Source of the DNA: Streptomyces sp. MUM 2J
GTDB taxonomy: Bacteria; Actinomycetota; Actinomycetes; Streptomycetales; Streptomycetaceae
NCBI RefSeq assembly: GCF_022414535.1
Contig: NZ_JADWYM010000036.1
Location: forward strand, 1 to 64,000
Direction of reading: 5' to 3'
Length of the DNA: 64,000 nt
Shown here piece after piece: positions 28,183 through 37,419 of the stretch; position 1 is the first letter of the stretch; each line of letters starts with the position of its first letter. Both the position numbers and the translations under genes were made by a program. Under the pieces are notes generated by a model, which ran no database searches, was not told the DNA's origin, and was given only the letters and a program-made list of their open reading frames with translations.

Positions 28183-29163
28183 TCACCTCAGCTTCGGGTC
28201 GAGGGCGTCGCGCACCGCGTCGCCGAGCATGATGAACGCCAGTACGGTGACCGCCAGGGCACCGGACGGCCACAGCAGCGCGTGCGGGGCGTTGCGGACG
28301 TAGGGCGAGGCCGCGGAGATGTCGATGCCCCAGGACACGCTGGGGGGCTTGAGACCGACGCCGAGGTAGGACAGGGTCGCCTCCAGGGCGATGTAGGTGC
28401 CGAGGGCGATGGTGGCGACGACGATCACCGGGGCGACCGCGTTGGGCGTGATGTGGCGCAGCAGGATGCGGGAGTGGCCGGCGCCCAGGGCCCTGGCGGC
28501 GTGGACGTAGTCGTTCTGCTTGGCGGTGATCACCGAGCCTCGGGCGATGCGGGAGATCTGCGGCCAGCCGAGCAGGACCATGAACCCGATGACCGGCCAG
28601 ATGGTGTTGCTGGTGACCACCGACAGCAGGACCAGGCCTCCGAGGACGACCGGGATCGCGAAGAAGACGTCCGTGAGGCGGGACAGGAGGGAGTCCCACC
28701 CGCCGCCGAAGAACCCGGCCAGGCCGCCGAGGACCGAGCCGAACAGGCCGACGCCGAGGGTGGCGAGGACGCCGACGGCGACGGAGGTGCGGGCGCCGTA
28801 GACGGTGCGGGTGTACACGTCGCAGCCCTGCCCGTCGAAGCCGAACGGGTGCCCGGGCTGGGAGCCCTCCTGGGCCTTGGCGAGGTCGCACCGCAGGGGG
28901 CTCTCCCAGGTGATCGCCGAGGGCCACAGGGAGATGAAGACCAGGAACAGGATGATCAGCCCGGAGATGATGAACACCGGGTTGCGGCGCAGGTCGCGCC
29001 AGGCGTCCGACCACAGGCTGCGGGGTTTGCCGGCCGGGCCGGTCCCCTCCGGCCCGTACGGGGTCTTCTCCAGCGTCTCCGCCTCGCTGGCACCGAGGTC
29101 CATGGCTCCCCCGGCGCCGGTGCCCGCGATGGCCCCCTCCTGGTCGTACGGCTGCTCAGGCAT
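28183..29163 (-). CDS. Oligopeptide importer permease, DppC type
   Basis: 326 residues. A cytosolic N-terminal extension of about 65 residues precedes six membrane segments. The first large extracytoplasmic loop contains two cysteines (LRCDLAKAQ and GQGCDVYTR) that may pair. The ATPase-contact EAA motif is in DYVHAARALGAGHSRILLRH. It forms the membrane channel with the DppB-type subunit. The start overlaps the end of the DppB gene by eight bases. Confidence 0.92.
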   Translation of the reverse strand: MPEQPYDQEGAIAGTGAGGAMDLGASEAETLEKTPYGPEGTGPAGKPRSLWSDAWRDLRRNPVFIISGLIILFLVFISLWPSAITWESPLRCDLAKAQEGSQPGHPFGFDGQGCDVYTRTVYGARTSVAVGVLATLGVGLFGSVLGGLAGFFGGGWDSLLSRLTDVFFAIPVVLGGLVLLSVVTSNTIWPVIGFMVLLGWPQISRIARGSVITAKQNDYVHAARALGAGHSRILLRHITPNAVAPVIVVATIALGTYIALEATLSYLGVGLKPPSVSWGIDISAASPYVRNAPHALLWPSGALAVTVLAFIMLGDAVRDALDPKLR

Positions 29164-30079
29164 AGCGGATCCTCGGGTCGAGTACGGCGTACAGGAGGTC
29201 CACGAGCAGGTTCGCCACCAGGAAGACCAGGACGAGGACCGTCACGAAGCCGACCACGGTCTGGGTGTTCTGCCGGAGGATGCCCTGGTAGAGCTGGTAG
29301 CCGACGCCGTGGATGTTGAAGATGCGCTCGGTGACGATCGCGCCGCCCATCAGCGCGCCGATGTCGGTGCCGATGAAGGTGACCACCGGGATGAGGGAGT
29401 TGCGCAGCAGGTGCCGGGTGACGACCCGGTGGCGGGGCAGTCCCTTGGCGACGGCGGTGCGGACGTAGTCGGCGCGTTTGTTCTCGGCGATGGAGGTGCG
29501 GGTCAGCCGGGTGACGTAGGCGAGGGAGACGGAGGCCAGCACCAGTCCGGGCACGATCAGCTCGTTGAAGGGGGCCTCCGGCGACACCGACGGTTTGATC
29601 CAGCCCCATTGGACGCCGAGCAGGAGCTGCAGCAGCAGACCGGTGACGAAGGTGGGCACGGAGATGACGACGAGGGTGGCGAGGAGGACCCCGGTGTCGA
29701 CGGGCCGGCCCCGGTGCAGGCCCGTGATGACGCCGAGGGTGATGCCGATGACGATCTCGAAGAGGATCGCGACGATGGTGAGCCGGATGGTCACGGGGAA
29801 CGCGGACGCCATCAGCTCGGTCACCGGCTGGCCGTTGAACGCCGTCCCGAAGTCGCCGGTGAAGACGTTCCCCATGTAGGTGAGGTACTGCTGCCACACG
29901 GGCTTGTCGAGGCCGAACTCCTTCTTGAGCTGGGCGGCGGTGGCCGGGTCGCACTGCCGGTCACCGCACAGCCCCGCGATGGGGTCGCCCATCACGTTCA
30001 CCATCAGGAAGATCAGCAGCGTGGCCCCGATGAACACCGGGATCATCTGGAGCAGCCGCCGGACGACATAGCGCCCCAT
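29156..30079 (-). CDS. Oligopeptide importer permease, DppB type
   Basis: 307 residues with six membrane segments. The N-terminus MGRYVVRRLLQMIPVFIGAT and the EAA loop DYVRTAVAKGLPRHRVVTRH are standard for DppB. The periplasmic-side loop after the first segment carries the short cysteine motif CGDRQCDP seen in actinobacterial members. Lies six bases after the binding protein gene and is the second gene of the operon. Confidence 0.92.
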   Translation of the reverse strand: MGRYVVRRLLQMIPVFIGATLLIFLMVNVMGDPIAGLCGDRQCDPATAAQLKKEFGLDKPVWQQYLTYMGNVFTGDFGTAFNGQPVTELMASAFPVTIRLTIVAILFEIVIGITLGVITGLHRGRPVDTGVLLATLVVISVPTFVTGLLLQLLLGVQWGWIKPSVSPEAPFNELIVPGLVLASVSLAYVTRLTRTSIAENKRADYVRTAVAKGLPRHRVVTRHLLRNSLIPVVTFIGTDIGALMGGAIVTERIFNIHGVGYQLYQGILRQNTQTVVGFVTVLVLVFLVANLLVDLLYAVLDPRIRYA

Positions 30080-30085
30080 GGCGCG

Positions 30086-31711
30086 TCAGCCCACCTTGAT
30101 CTCGTTGTAGACCGGGACGGAGAAGGGGTTGAGCTTGACGTCGGACAGCCGCTCCGAGAAGCCGGCGCTGCCGTTCTGGTACCAGAGCGGGATGGCCGCC
30201 ATGTTGTCCCGGACGACCTCCTCGGCCTGCTGGAAGGTCTGGACGGCCTTGGTGGTGTCGGTCTCGGCGTTGGCCTCGTCGACGAGCTTGTCGAACTGCT
30301 GGTTGGACCACTTGCCGTCGTTGGAGGAGGCGTTGGTGTAGTACAGCGGCTGCAGGAAGTTCTGGATCAGCGGGTAGTCCATCTGCCAGCCGGCGCGGAA
30401 GGGGCCGGTCATCTTCCGGTCGCTGATCTGGTTGCGGAAGTCGGCGAAGGTGCCGATGGGGTTGCCCACGCACGCCTTGTTGTTGCCCAGGGCGTTGTTG
30501 ATGGAGTTGCAGACGGCGTCGACCCACTGCTTGTGGGAGCCGGTGTCGGCGTTGTACGAGATCTTGATCTGCCCGCCGGGCAGACCACCGCCCTCCTCGA
30601 TGAGCTTCTTGGCCTCGCTCGGGTTGTACGTGCAGGCGTCGCCGCACAGACCTTCCTGGAAGCCGCCGTCCTTGCCCAGCACCGGCGAGGTCCAGTCGGT
30701 GGCCGGGGTGCGGGTCTTCTGGAAGATCGTGTCGGTGATCTGCTGGCGGTTGATGGCCATCGACATGCCCGTCCGGACCTTCTGCGCGCCGGCCGTGTCC
30801 CAGTCCTTGTCGTAGAACGGGAACGCGAGGGTCTGGATGATGCCGGCCGGGGTGTTGAGGTAGCGGTCGCCGAGGTCGCTCTGGACGTTCTTCAGCTGGG
30901 CGGCGGGGATGTCGTCGACGAGGTCCAGGTTGCCGGCCAGCAGGTCCGTGTAGGCGGTGTTGTTGTCCGTGTAGACCTTCAGGGTCACACCGCCGTTCTG
31001 CGCCTTGTCGTCGCCGGGGTAGCCGTCCCACTTCGTGAGCTGCATCTGCGAGCCCTTGGAGTACGACTGGATCGTGTAGGGCCCGTTGCCGACCGGCTTG
31101 CTCAGCCAGGCGCTGTGGTCGTCGAAGAACGACTGGGGCAGGGGCGCGAACGCGACGTAGCCGAGGGTGTCGGGGAACGTCGAGAACTTCTGCGTGAGCT
31201 TGACGGTGAAGGTCGTGTCGTCGACGACCGTCAGGCCGGAGAGCGTGTCGGCCGTCTGGGCGCTGCCGTCCTCGGGGTGCACCTGGTCGTAACCCTGGAT
31301 GTAGCCGAAGAAGTAGGCGTTCTTCTGGTTGTTCTTCAGACTGGCGCCGTAGTTCCAGGCGTCGACGAAGGACTTCGCCGTCACCTTCTCGCCGTCGCTG
31401 AAGGTCCAGCCGTCCTTGACCTTGATCGTGAAGGTCTGCGAGTCGGAGGTGTCGATGCTCTCGGCGAGCATGTTCTGCGCCTCGCCGGTCTCCGGGTCGT
31501 AGCGCTTCAGCCCCCGGAAGATCATGTCGAGGACCTTGCCGCCCTGTACCTCGTTGGTGTTGGCCGGCTCCAGCGGGTTCTGCGGATCGCCCCAGGAGGC
31601 GCTGAGCACCGCACTGCTGTCGCTGCCACTGCCGCCTCCCCCGCAGGCCGTCGCCACAAGGACTACGGACGCTGCGCAAGCGGCCCATTTGGCGTGCGTG
31701 GCTCCGCGCAT
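30086..31711 (-). CDS. Peptide-binding lipoprotein (SBP_bac_5)
   Basis: 541 residues. Signal peptide with lipobox VATACG, then a family 5 extracellular solute-binding protein (for example SWGDPQNPLEPAN, the GEKVTAKSFVDAWNY motif, and ADTLSGLTVVDDTTFTVKL). It captures oligopeptides outside the membrane and hands them to the permeases encoded next. GGAGG lies six bases before the ATG. First gene of the operon; in S. coelicolor the comparable set, from memory, is SCO5117-5121, next to bldK. Confidence 0.92.
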   Translation of the reverse strand: MRGATHAKWAACAASVVLVATACGGGGSGSDSSAVLSASWGDPQNPLEPANTNEVQGGKVLDMIFRGLKRYDPETGEAQNMLAESIDTSDSQTFTIKVKDGWTFSDGEKVTAKSFVDAWNYGASLKNNQKNAYFFGYIQGYDQVHPEDGSAQTADTLSGLTVVDDTTFTVKLTQKFSTFPDTLGYVAFAPLPQSFFDDHSAWLSKPVGNGPYTIQSYSKGSQMQLTKWDGYPGDDKAQNGGVTLKVYTDNNTAYTDLLAGNLDLVDDIPAAQLKNVQSDLGDRYLNTPAGIIQTLAFPFYDKDWDTAGAQKVRTGMSMAINRQQITDTIFQKTRTPATDWTSPVLGKDGGFQEGLCGDACTYNPSEAKKLIEEGGGLPGGQIKISYNADTGSHKQWVDAVCNSINNALGNNKACVGNPIGTFADFRNQISDRKMTGPFRAGWQMDYPLIQNFLQPLYYTNASSNDGKWSNQQFDKLVDEANAETDTTKAVQTFQQAEEVVRDNMAAIPLWYQNGSAGFSERLSDVKLNPFSVPVYNEIKVG

Positions 31712-31884
31712 GGAGTGCCTCCTCTTTGACGCGCAGGATGTGCGCTGTGCGGGCAGCGCCGGAACGCTGATCCCTGATCGGCCTTATCGGCCAATATCGA
31801 CACAGGAGGAGCAAAATGCACATCGCGTTCCGCCCTTCGGAGGAACGGCGGCACCGGACGGGCGGTGGGGGCGTCCCGGCACGG

Positions 31885-31916
31885 CGAAGGCCCGCGCCGG
31901 TCGGCGCGGGCCTTCG
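31885..31916. terminator. Perfect 14-bp hairpin between the two importer operons
   Basis: Arms 31885-31898 and 31903-31916 are perfectly complementary around GGTC. It is the strongest hairpin in the 509-base spacer and is symmetric, so it can stop the leftward bldK transcript about 300 bases past its last gene. A short rightward open frame runs through it. Confidence 0.65.
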
Positions 31917-31953
31917 GTCCTGCTGACGGGGGCGGGCCCCCGGGATCCGGCGT

Positions 31954-31999
31954 CCGGTACGGCACGGCGCCCGGGCGGGGCGGCGCCGTACCGTACCGG
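31954..31999. repeat. Long imperfect inverted repeat in intergenic spacer
   Basis: Arms 31954-31971 and 31982-31999 are complementary at 17 of 18 positions around a ten-base GC-rich loop. It lies between the last bldK gene and the hairpin at 31885 and probably adds a second terminator or an RNA stabilising structure. The rest of 32000-32220 is extremely GC-rich with no gene I can support. Confidence 0.65.
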
Positions 32000-32220
32000 G
32001 CGCGCGGGGCCCCGGCCGGGACGAGCGGCGAGTCCACGGGCCGGGTCGGGGCGGGCGTGCGGCGGCGGGACCCCGGCCGCCGCCCCGGGCACGCCGGGGC
32101 TCCCGGGCCCCGGCGCGGAGCACGCCCGCAGGCGCAGGGTACGGCTCGGGCCTTCCCCCGACGCGCGGAGGGGCGCGGGGACAACGGCGCGTCGGCCGCG
32201 TACCCGTACCCTCCGGCGCG

Positions 32221-33345
32221 TCAGTCCTTGCCGGCCCCGTCGCCCTCCAGCGCCTTCAGCGCCGGGTCCATCACGACGTCCTGCGCGCGGCCCTGGAGTG
32301 TGGGCTCCTCCGGGAAGTGGCACGCGGTCATGTGGCCGTCCCGGCTTCCGGAGAGCCTGACGAGCGGCGGTTCCTCCGTGGCGCACTTGTCCTGCGCCTT
32401 CCAGCAGCGGGTGCGGAAACGGCAACCGGACGGCGGCGAGATCGGCGACGGGACGTCACCGGTCAGGCGGATGCGCTCCCGGCCGTCGCCCTCGCCCTCG
32501 AGGTCGATCTCGGGTACCGCCGACAGCAGGGCGTGCGTGTAGGGGTGGCGCGGTTGGTTGTAGATCGAGTCGCGGTCGCCGACCTCGACCACCTTGCCGA
32601 GGTACATCACCGCGACGCGCTGCGAGAAGTGCCGCACGACGGCCAGGTCGTGGGCGATGAACAGGAACGCGATGCCCAGTTCCCGCTGGACCTCCTGGAG
32701 CAGGTTCACGACCTGCGCCTGGATGGACACGTCCAGCGCGGAGACGGGCTCGTCCGCCACGATGAGCTTCGGCTCCAGTGCCAGCGCACGGGCCACGCCG
32801 ATGCGCTGGCGCTGGCCGCCGGAGAACTCGTGCGGGAAGCGGTTGAAGTGCTCGGGGTTGAGGCCGACCAGCTCCAGCAGCTCCCGGACCTTCTTCTCCC
32901 GGCCGCCCGCGGGCTCGATGTCGTTGACCTCCATCGGCGCCTTGATGATCGAGCCGACGGTCTGCCGCGGGTTCAGCGAGGAGTACGGGTCCTGGAAGAT
33001 CATCTGGATCTCGGACCGCACCGGCGCCAGCTGCTTGCGTGAGGCGTGCGTGATGTCCTGACCGGCGTAGGTGATCTTGCCGGCGGTCGGCTCCAGGAGC
33101 CTGGTGATGAGCCGGCCGGTGGTCGACTTGCCGCAGCCGGACTCGCCGACCAGACCCACGCTCTCGCCGACGCCGACCGTGAGGTCCACGCCGTCGACCG
33201 CCTGGACCGCGCCGACCCTCCGCTTGATCGGGAAGCCGCCGTAGATCGGGAAGTGCTTGGTCAGTCCCTCGACCTCCAGCAGGGTCTCCGGGGTCGTGGT
33301 GTCGGCCGGGCCCTGCTGTGCGGGGAGGGTGAGGTTGTCGCTCAT
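32221..33345 (-). CDS. bldKE: BldK importer ATPase, DppF type
   Basis: 374 residues. Walker A GESGCGKST, FQDPYSSLNPR, FSGGQRQRIGVARAL, LIVADEPVSALD and IAHDLAVVRHFS are intact; the C-terminal CRFRTRCWKAQDKC motif is present. Named by gene order: permease, binding protein, permease, ATPase, ATPase beside typA is the arrangement of bldKA-E in Streptomyces coelicolor, where this importer takes up an extracellular peptide signal needed for aerial hyphae. The ATG has AGGGAG upstream and lies 13 bases after bldKD. The assignment of the symbol rests on synteny, not alignment. Confidence 0.9.
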   Translation of the reverse strand: MSDNLTLPAQQGPADTTTPETLLEVEGLTKHFPIYGGFPIKRRVGAVQAVDGVDLTVGVGESVGLVGESGCGKSTTGRLITRLLEPTAGKITYAGQDITHASRKQLAPVRSEIQMIFQDPYSSLNPRQTVGSIIKAPMEVNDIEPAGGREKKVRELLELVGLNPEHFNRFPHEFSGGQRQRIGVARALALEPKLIVADEPVSALDVSIQAQVVNLLQEVQRELGIAFLFIAHDLAVVRHFSQRVAVMYLGKVVEVGDRDSIYNQPRHPYTHALLSAVPEIDLEGEGDGRERIRLTGDVPSPISPPSGCRFRTRCWKAQDKCATEEPPLVRLSGSRDGHMTACHFPEEPTLQGRAQDVVMDPALKALEGDGAGKD

Positions 33346-33358
33346 GTCTCGGATCTCC

Positions 33359-34420
33359 CTAGCGCAGCCGGGGCTGGATCTTGTCGATGAAGATGGTCTG
33401 CTTCTGCTCCGCCGTCAGGTGGCACGCGGAGGCCCGGCCCTCGCCCAGCGGGGGGCGGGTGGTCGAGCACTGGTTGCCGGGGACCTGGTCCTTGTAGGCG
33501 CAGCGCGGGTGGAAGCGGCAGCCGTCGGGCGGGGTCAGCAGCGACGGCGGGGAGCCGGGGATCGGCTCCAGCGCCTCGTCGAGCTTGCTGTCCAGCCGGG
33601 GCATGGAGCTCAGCAGACCCCAGGTGTAGGGGTGCTTCGGCGTGCTCATCACCTCGCGCGCGGAGCCGCGCTCCACGGCCCGGCCCGCGTACATCACCAG
33701 CAGGTCGTCGGCCATCTGGGAGATGACGCCGAGGTCGTGGGTGATGAAGATGATCGCGGAGCCGAACTCCTGCTGGAGGTCCTTGAGCAGGTCCAGGATC
33801 TGCGCCTGCACGGTCACGTCGAGCGCGGTGGTCGGCTCGTCGGCGATCAGCAGGTCGGGGTCGCACATCAGCGCCATGGCGATCATCGCGCGCTGGCGCA
33901 TACCGCCGGAGAACTGGTGCGGGTAGTCGTCGAAGCGTGTCTTGGGCTGCGGGATGCCGACCTTGGTGAGCATCTCGATCGCGCGGTCCTTCGCCTCCTT
34001 CCGGGAGGCGCCGCGGTGCTTCATGAACGGCTCGGACAGCTGCCGGCCCACCGTGTAGAACGGCGACAGCGCCGTCAGCGGGTCCTGGAAGATCATCGCC
34101 ATCTTGTTGCCGCGGAGCTGTTCCAGCTCCTTCTCGCTGGCGGTGATCAGCTCCTTGCCGTCCATCACGATCTCACCGTCGACGGTGGTACTCCGCGGGG
34201 AGTGCAGACCGAGGATCGTGAGGTTGGTGACCGACTTGCCCGAGCCGGACTCGCCCACGATACCGAGGGTCTTGCCGCGCTGGACGTCGAAGGAGAGGCC
34301 GTCGACCGCCTTCACGGGGCCGTCCTCGGTGGAGAACGTCACCTTCAGATCGCGAACCGACAGGAAGCTCTCCGGCCCGGTCGGGGCGGATGCGTCCTCG
34401 GTCTTGGTCAGTGTGGTCAC
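33359..34420 (-). CDS. bldKD: BldK importer ATPase, DppD type
   Basis: 353 residues. Walker A GESGSGKSV, FQDPLTALSPF, FSGGMRQRAMIAMAL, LLIADEPTTALD and ITHDLGVISQMAD are intact. The C-terminal stretch CRFHPRCAYKDQVPGNQC is the family's cysteine motif. A short Thr/Glu/Pro-rich N-terminus precedes the domain. GTG start 15 bases after bldKC. It forms the ATPase pair with BldKE that powers peptide import. Confidence 0.9.
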   Translation of the reverse strand: MTTLTKTEDASAPTGPESFLSVRDLKVTFSTEDGPVKAVDGLSFDVQRGKTLGIVGESGSGKSVTNLTILGLHSPRSTTVDGEIVMDGKELITASEKELEQLRGNKMAMIFQDPLTALSPFYTVGRQLSEPFMKHRGASRKEAKDRAIEMLTKVGIPQPKTRFDDYPHQFSGGMRQRAMIAMALMCDPDLLIADEPTTALDVTVQAQILDLLKDLQQEFGSAIIFITHDLGVISQMADDLLVMYAGRAVERGSAREVMSTPKHPYTWGLLSSMPRLDSKLDEALEPIPGSPPSLLTPPDGCRFHPRCAYKDQVPGNQCSTTRPPLGEGRASACHLTAEQKQTIFIDKIQPRLR

Positions 34421-34435
34421 GGTGGTTCGTTCTTC

Positions 34436-35413
34436 CTAGGAGAGCCGGACGCGCGGGTCGATGAAGGCGTACGCGATGTCGGTGAGGATGTTGACGATCA
34501 GGATGAAGAAGGCACCGACCAGCATCACGCCCATCGTCAGCGGCAGGTCCTTGGTCGTGGCGCCGTTCACCGCGAGTCGGCCGATGCCCTGCAGGGAGAA
34601 GGTCAGCTCGGTGACCACGGCGCCGCCGAGCATGGCGCTGAAGTCGATACCGAAGACCGTCACGATCGGGATCAGCGAGCCTCGCCACGCGTAGCGGAAG
34701 AAGACGTACTTCTTCGACATGCCCTTGGCGCGCGCGGTACGCACGTGCTCCTCGGCCAGCTGCTCGATCATGGAGGAGCGCGCCATACGGGTGTACTGCG
34801 CGGTGAAGATCGTGGCCATCACGCACACCGGGATGGACATGCCGACGAACCAGCCGAACGGGTCCTCGGTGATGGGGACGTACTTGGGGTCCTCCATCAG
34901 GCCCGTGCTGTACACGAGGACGACGAGGGCGATCGGCCCGAGGAAGTAGATCTGGAACGAACTGAGCACCATGGACGCGCCGGTGGCGAACTTGTCCACG
35001 AAGGAGCCGCGCCGGAAGGCCGCGACCATGCCCGCGCCGATGCCGACGACGAGGAAGACGATCGAGCCGCCGATGGTGAGGGTGAGGGTCAGCGGGAAGC
35101 GGTCCATGATGGTGTTCCACACCATCTCACCCGAGTAGAACGACTGGCCGAGGCACGGCGCGGAGCAGTGCCCGGTGGGGAAGTCGCGTCCCATGAAGAT
35201 GCCCGTCATGAAGTCCCAGAACTGCTGGGCGACGGGCAGGTTGAGCCCCAGGGCCTCCCGGATGTCCGCCAGTCTCTGAGGCGAGCAGTCCTTGCCGCAG
35301 GCCAGGGAGGCGTAGTCGGAGGGCGCGGCAACGAACAGGAAGAACGTCGCCGCTCCGATGAGGAAGAGCGTGACGACGGCACCAAGTGTGCGCCGGATGA
35401 TGAACTGAAGCAT
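34436..35413 (-). CDS. bldKC: BldK importer permease, DppB type
   Basis: 325 residues, six membrane segments, starting MLQFIIRRTLGAVVTLFLIG. The EAA loop is EEHVRTARAKGMSKKYVFFRY. The first external loop is long and holds four cysteines (LACGKDCSPQ and HCSAPCLGQ), more than in the DppB of the neighbouring operon, possibly two disulfides facing the binding protein. It is separated from bldKB by a strong hairpin, so its level may be set below that of the binding protein. Confidence 0.9.
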   Translation of the reverse strand: MLQFIIRRTLGAVVTLFLIGAATFFLFVAAPSDYASLACGKDCSPQRLADIREALGLNLPVAQQFWDFMTGIFMGRDFPTGHCSAPCLGQSFYSGEMVWNTIMDRFPLTLTLTIGGSIVFLVVGIGAGMVAAFRRGSFVDKFATGASMVLSSFQIYFLGPIALVVLVYSTGLMEDPKYVPITEDPFGWFVGMSIPVCVMATIFTAQYTRMARSSMIEQLAEEHVRTARAKGMSKKYVFFRYAWRGSLIPIVTVFGIDFSAMLGGAVVTELTFSLQGIGRLAVNGATTKDLPLTMGVMLVGAFFILIVNILTDIAYAFIDPRVRLS

Positions 35414-35460
35414 GGCGGACTGGCTGCTCTCTGCGGAGACGGTGGAAAGGTTTCGCTCGG

Positions 35461-35498
35461 AAGCGGGAGCCCGCGCCGCCTGGTGCGGGCTCCCGCTT
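35461..35498 (-). terminator. Intra-operon hairpin between bldKB and bldKC
   Basis: Perfect 14-base arms 35461-35474 and 35485-35498 with a ten-base loop, placed in the 99-base gap. It lies in the position expected for partial termination or 3' end protection, giving excess binding protein over transporter subunits. Confidence 0.75.
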
Positions 35499-35512
35499 TC
35501 AGTCCTGGAGCG

Positions 35513-37318
35513 TTACGACTTCAGGTACAGACGGTTCACGTCGATGTAGCTCGACACCGAGCTGTACCGGGCGCCGCCGATGTTCGAACCGAACAGCTGG
35601 AGCTGCTTGGTGTACCACAGCGGAGCGGCCGGGACGACCTCCTCCAGCAGGTAGTGCTGGGCCTCCTTCCAGGTGGCCGCGGCCTCGGCCGGCTCCTGCG
35701 TGATGGCCTTCTTGATCAGGGCGTCGACCTTCGGGTCCTTGACGTGCGCGTAGTTCGCGGAACCGTCGAAGACCTGGCTCGGGTCGTAGACCGGCGTGAT
35801 CACCGTGCTGGCCGACGGCCAGTCCTGGCCCCAGCCGCTGATGTAGATGTCGTACGGGTTGTTGAGCTTGCCGATCTGCTCGTAGTAGCTCGCGGAGTCG
35901 ATCTCCTTGGCCACCACGTCGATGCCGACCTTGGTCAGGGCGTCCTCGATGGCGACCTTGCGCTTCTGGCCGGCCTCGCTGTTGGAGTAGGCGAAGACGA
36001 GCTTCTTCTCGGCGGCCGGGACGTCCTTGAGGATCTCCTTGGCCTTCTCGATGTTGCCCTGCGGCGTCTTGAGGCGGCCGTACGGGTCGTAGGTGGCCTC
36101 GTAGCCCGGCAGGGTCGGGGCGAAGTAGTTCGGGGCCACGTCGCCGCCGTAGGCACCGCCCTCACCGGCGATGAGCGACTTGGAGTTGACGGCGTAGGTG
36201 ACGGCCTGGCGGACCTTCTTGTCCTTCACCCGGTCCAGGTTGAAGTCCAGCTGCATGACGTAGGGCTGGTAGCCCTTGATCGTGCGCTTGCTGATCTCCG
36301 GGTTGCCGACGACGTCCTGGATCTGCGTGGCCTCGACGCTGCCGGTGAACTGGATGGCGTTCTTGTTGTCGCCCTGGTCGGCGATCAGACGCTTGGTCTG
36401 GGTCGAGCCGGTGACACCGAACTGGAAGTTGAAGCCGTCCACGTACTGGTGACGGACCGAGTCGGTCTTCGGGTCCCAGTTCGTGTTCTTGACGAGCTTC
36501 ATGACCTTGCCGACCTTGTACTCGGCAATCTTGTACGGGCCGGTGGCGACCGGGGTCTTGTCGTACTTCTCCTTGGTGTCCGCCTTCTCCGGGACGATGG
36601 CGTAACCGGCCATGGCCAGCGTCTGCGGCAGGTCCGGGCGCGGCTTGTCGAAGTGGAAGATGACGGTCTTGGCGTCCGGGGTGTCCAGGACCGAGGCCGG
36701 CAGGTGCTTGCCGTCGAAGCCGCCGCCGGGCAGCTGCTTGCGGTAGTCGGCGGAGTTGGCGTCGCCGGCGAGCCAGGTCTGCAGGTACGTCGGGCCGTCG
36801 AAGATGAACTTCGCGTACAGGCGCTCGACGCTGTGACGGACGTCGGCCGAGGTGATGGCGTTGCCGTTCTGGTCCTTGACGCCGTCCTTCAGCTTGAACG
36901 TCCAGGTCTTGCCGCCGTCCGAGGACTGGCCGGAGTCGGTGGCGAGGTCACCGGCGACCGAGACGTTGCCCTTGTCGTCCTCCTGGAACTGCGTCAGGCG
37001 GCGGAAGAGCAGGTTGGCGATCTGACCGGCGTCGGAGACGTAGATCTGGCCCGGGTCGAGGTGGGACAGGCCCGACTCCTGGTAGACCTGGATCGTGCCG
37101 CCGGACTTGGCACCGGGAACATCCTCGGCAGGGCCGGTGGAGCCCGCGGCGTCGATGTACGCCACCGCCTGGGACTGCGTGGCAGCCTGCTTCTGGTCCT
37201 TCTTCGAGTCCGAGCTGGACTTGCCGCCCTCGTTCTTGGAGCACGCGGTGAGGGCGAGGGAGCCGGCCGCGAGGGCGACCACGACGGCGCGAGCCGTGCG
37301 TGAGCGATGAGACATCAT
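35513..37318 (-). CDS. bldKB: BldK peptide-binding lipoprotein
   Basis: 601 residues. Signal peptide with lipobox LALTACSK at about 27, a Lys/Ser-rich linker, then a family 5 solute-binding domain (VYQESGLSHLDPGQIYVSD, NAITSADVRHSVERLY, YNTPYDIY-like IYISGWGQDWPSA near the end). It should bind the extracellular peptide imported by the BldK permeases. About 60 residues longer than the binding protein of the adjacent operon. Two ATGs in a row open the gene; AGGTGG lies about nine bases before the first. Flanked on both sides by hairpins within the operon. Confidence 0.91.
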   Translation of the reverse strand: MMSHRSRTARAVVVALAAGSLALTACSKNEGGKSSSDSKKDQKQAATQSQAVAYIDAAGSTGPAEDVPGAKSGGTIQVYQESGLSHLDPGQIYVSDAGQIANLLFRRLTQFQEDDKGNVSVAGDLATDSGQSSDGGKTWTFKLKDGVKDQNGNAITSADVRHSVERLYAKFIFDGPTYLQTWLAGDANSADYRKQLPGGGFDGKHLPASVLDTPDAKTVIFHFDKPRPDLPQTLAMAGYAIVPEKADTKEKYDKTPVATGPYKIAEYKVGKVMKLVKNTNWDPKTDSVRHQYVDGFNFQFGVTGSTQTKRLIADQGDNKNAIQFTGSVEATQIQDVVGNPEISKRTIKGYQPYVMQLDFNLDRVKDKKVRQAVTYAVNSKSLIAGEGGAYGGDVAPNYFAPTLPGYEATYDPYGRLKTPQGNIEKAKEILKDVPAAEKKLVFAYSNSEAGQKRKVAIEDALTKVGIDVVAKEIDSASYYEQIGKLNNPYDIYISGWGQDWPSASTVITPVYDPSQVFDGSANYAHVKDPKVDALIKKAITQEPAEAAATWKEAQHYLLEEVVPAAPLWYTKQLQLFGSNIGGARYSSVSSYIDVNRLYLKS

Positions 37319-37386
37319 GTGGCGAATCCACCTACCTGTCGGTTGTTATCCATGAGTACTGCCAGGCGCCGGCCGGCCGGCCGTGC

Positions 37387-37405
37387 GGGGGTGGCAGCCA
37401 CCCCC
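37387..37405 (-). terminator. Intra-operon hairpin between bldKA and bldKB
   Basis: Eight-base arms 37387-37394 and 37398-37405 around CAG, about 15 bases after the bldKA stop. It may protect or partly end the bldKA message before the binding protein gene. Confidence 0.55.
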
Positions 37406-37419
37406 CACCAATGGACGAT

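Noticed and set aside
28805..37303. Long rightward frames opposite both peptide importers
   Set aside because: They mirror the permease, binding-protein and ATPase genes, which carry intact family motifs on the other strand.
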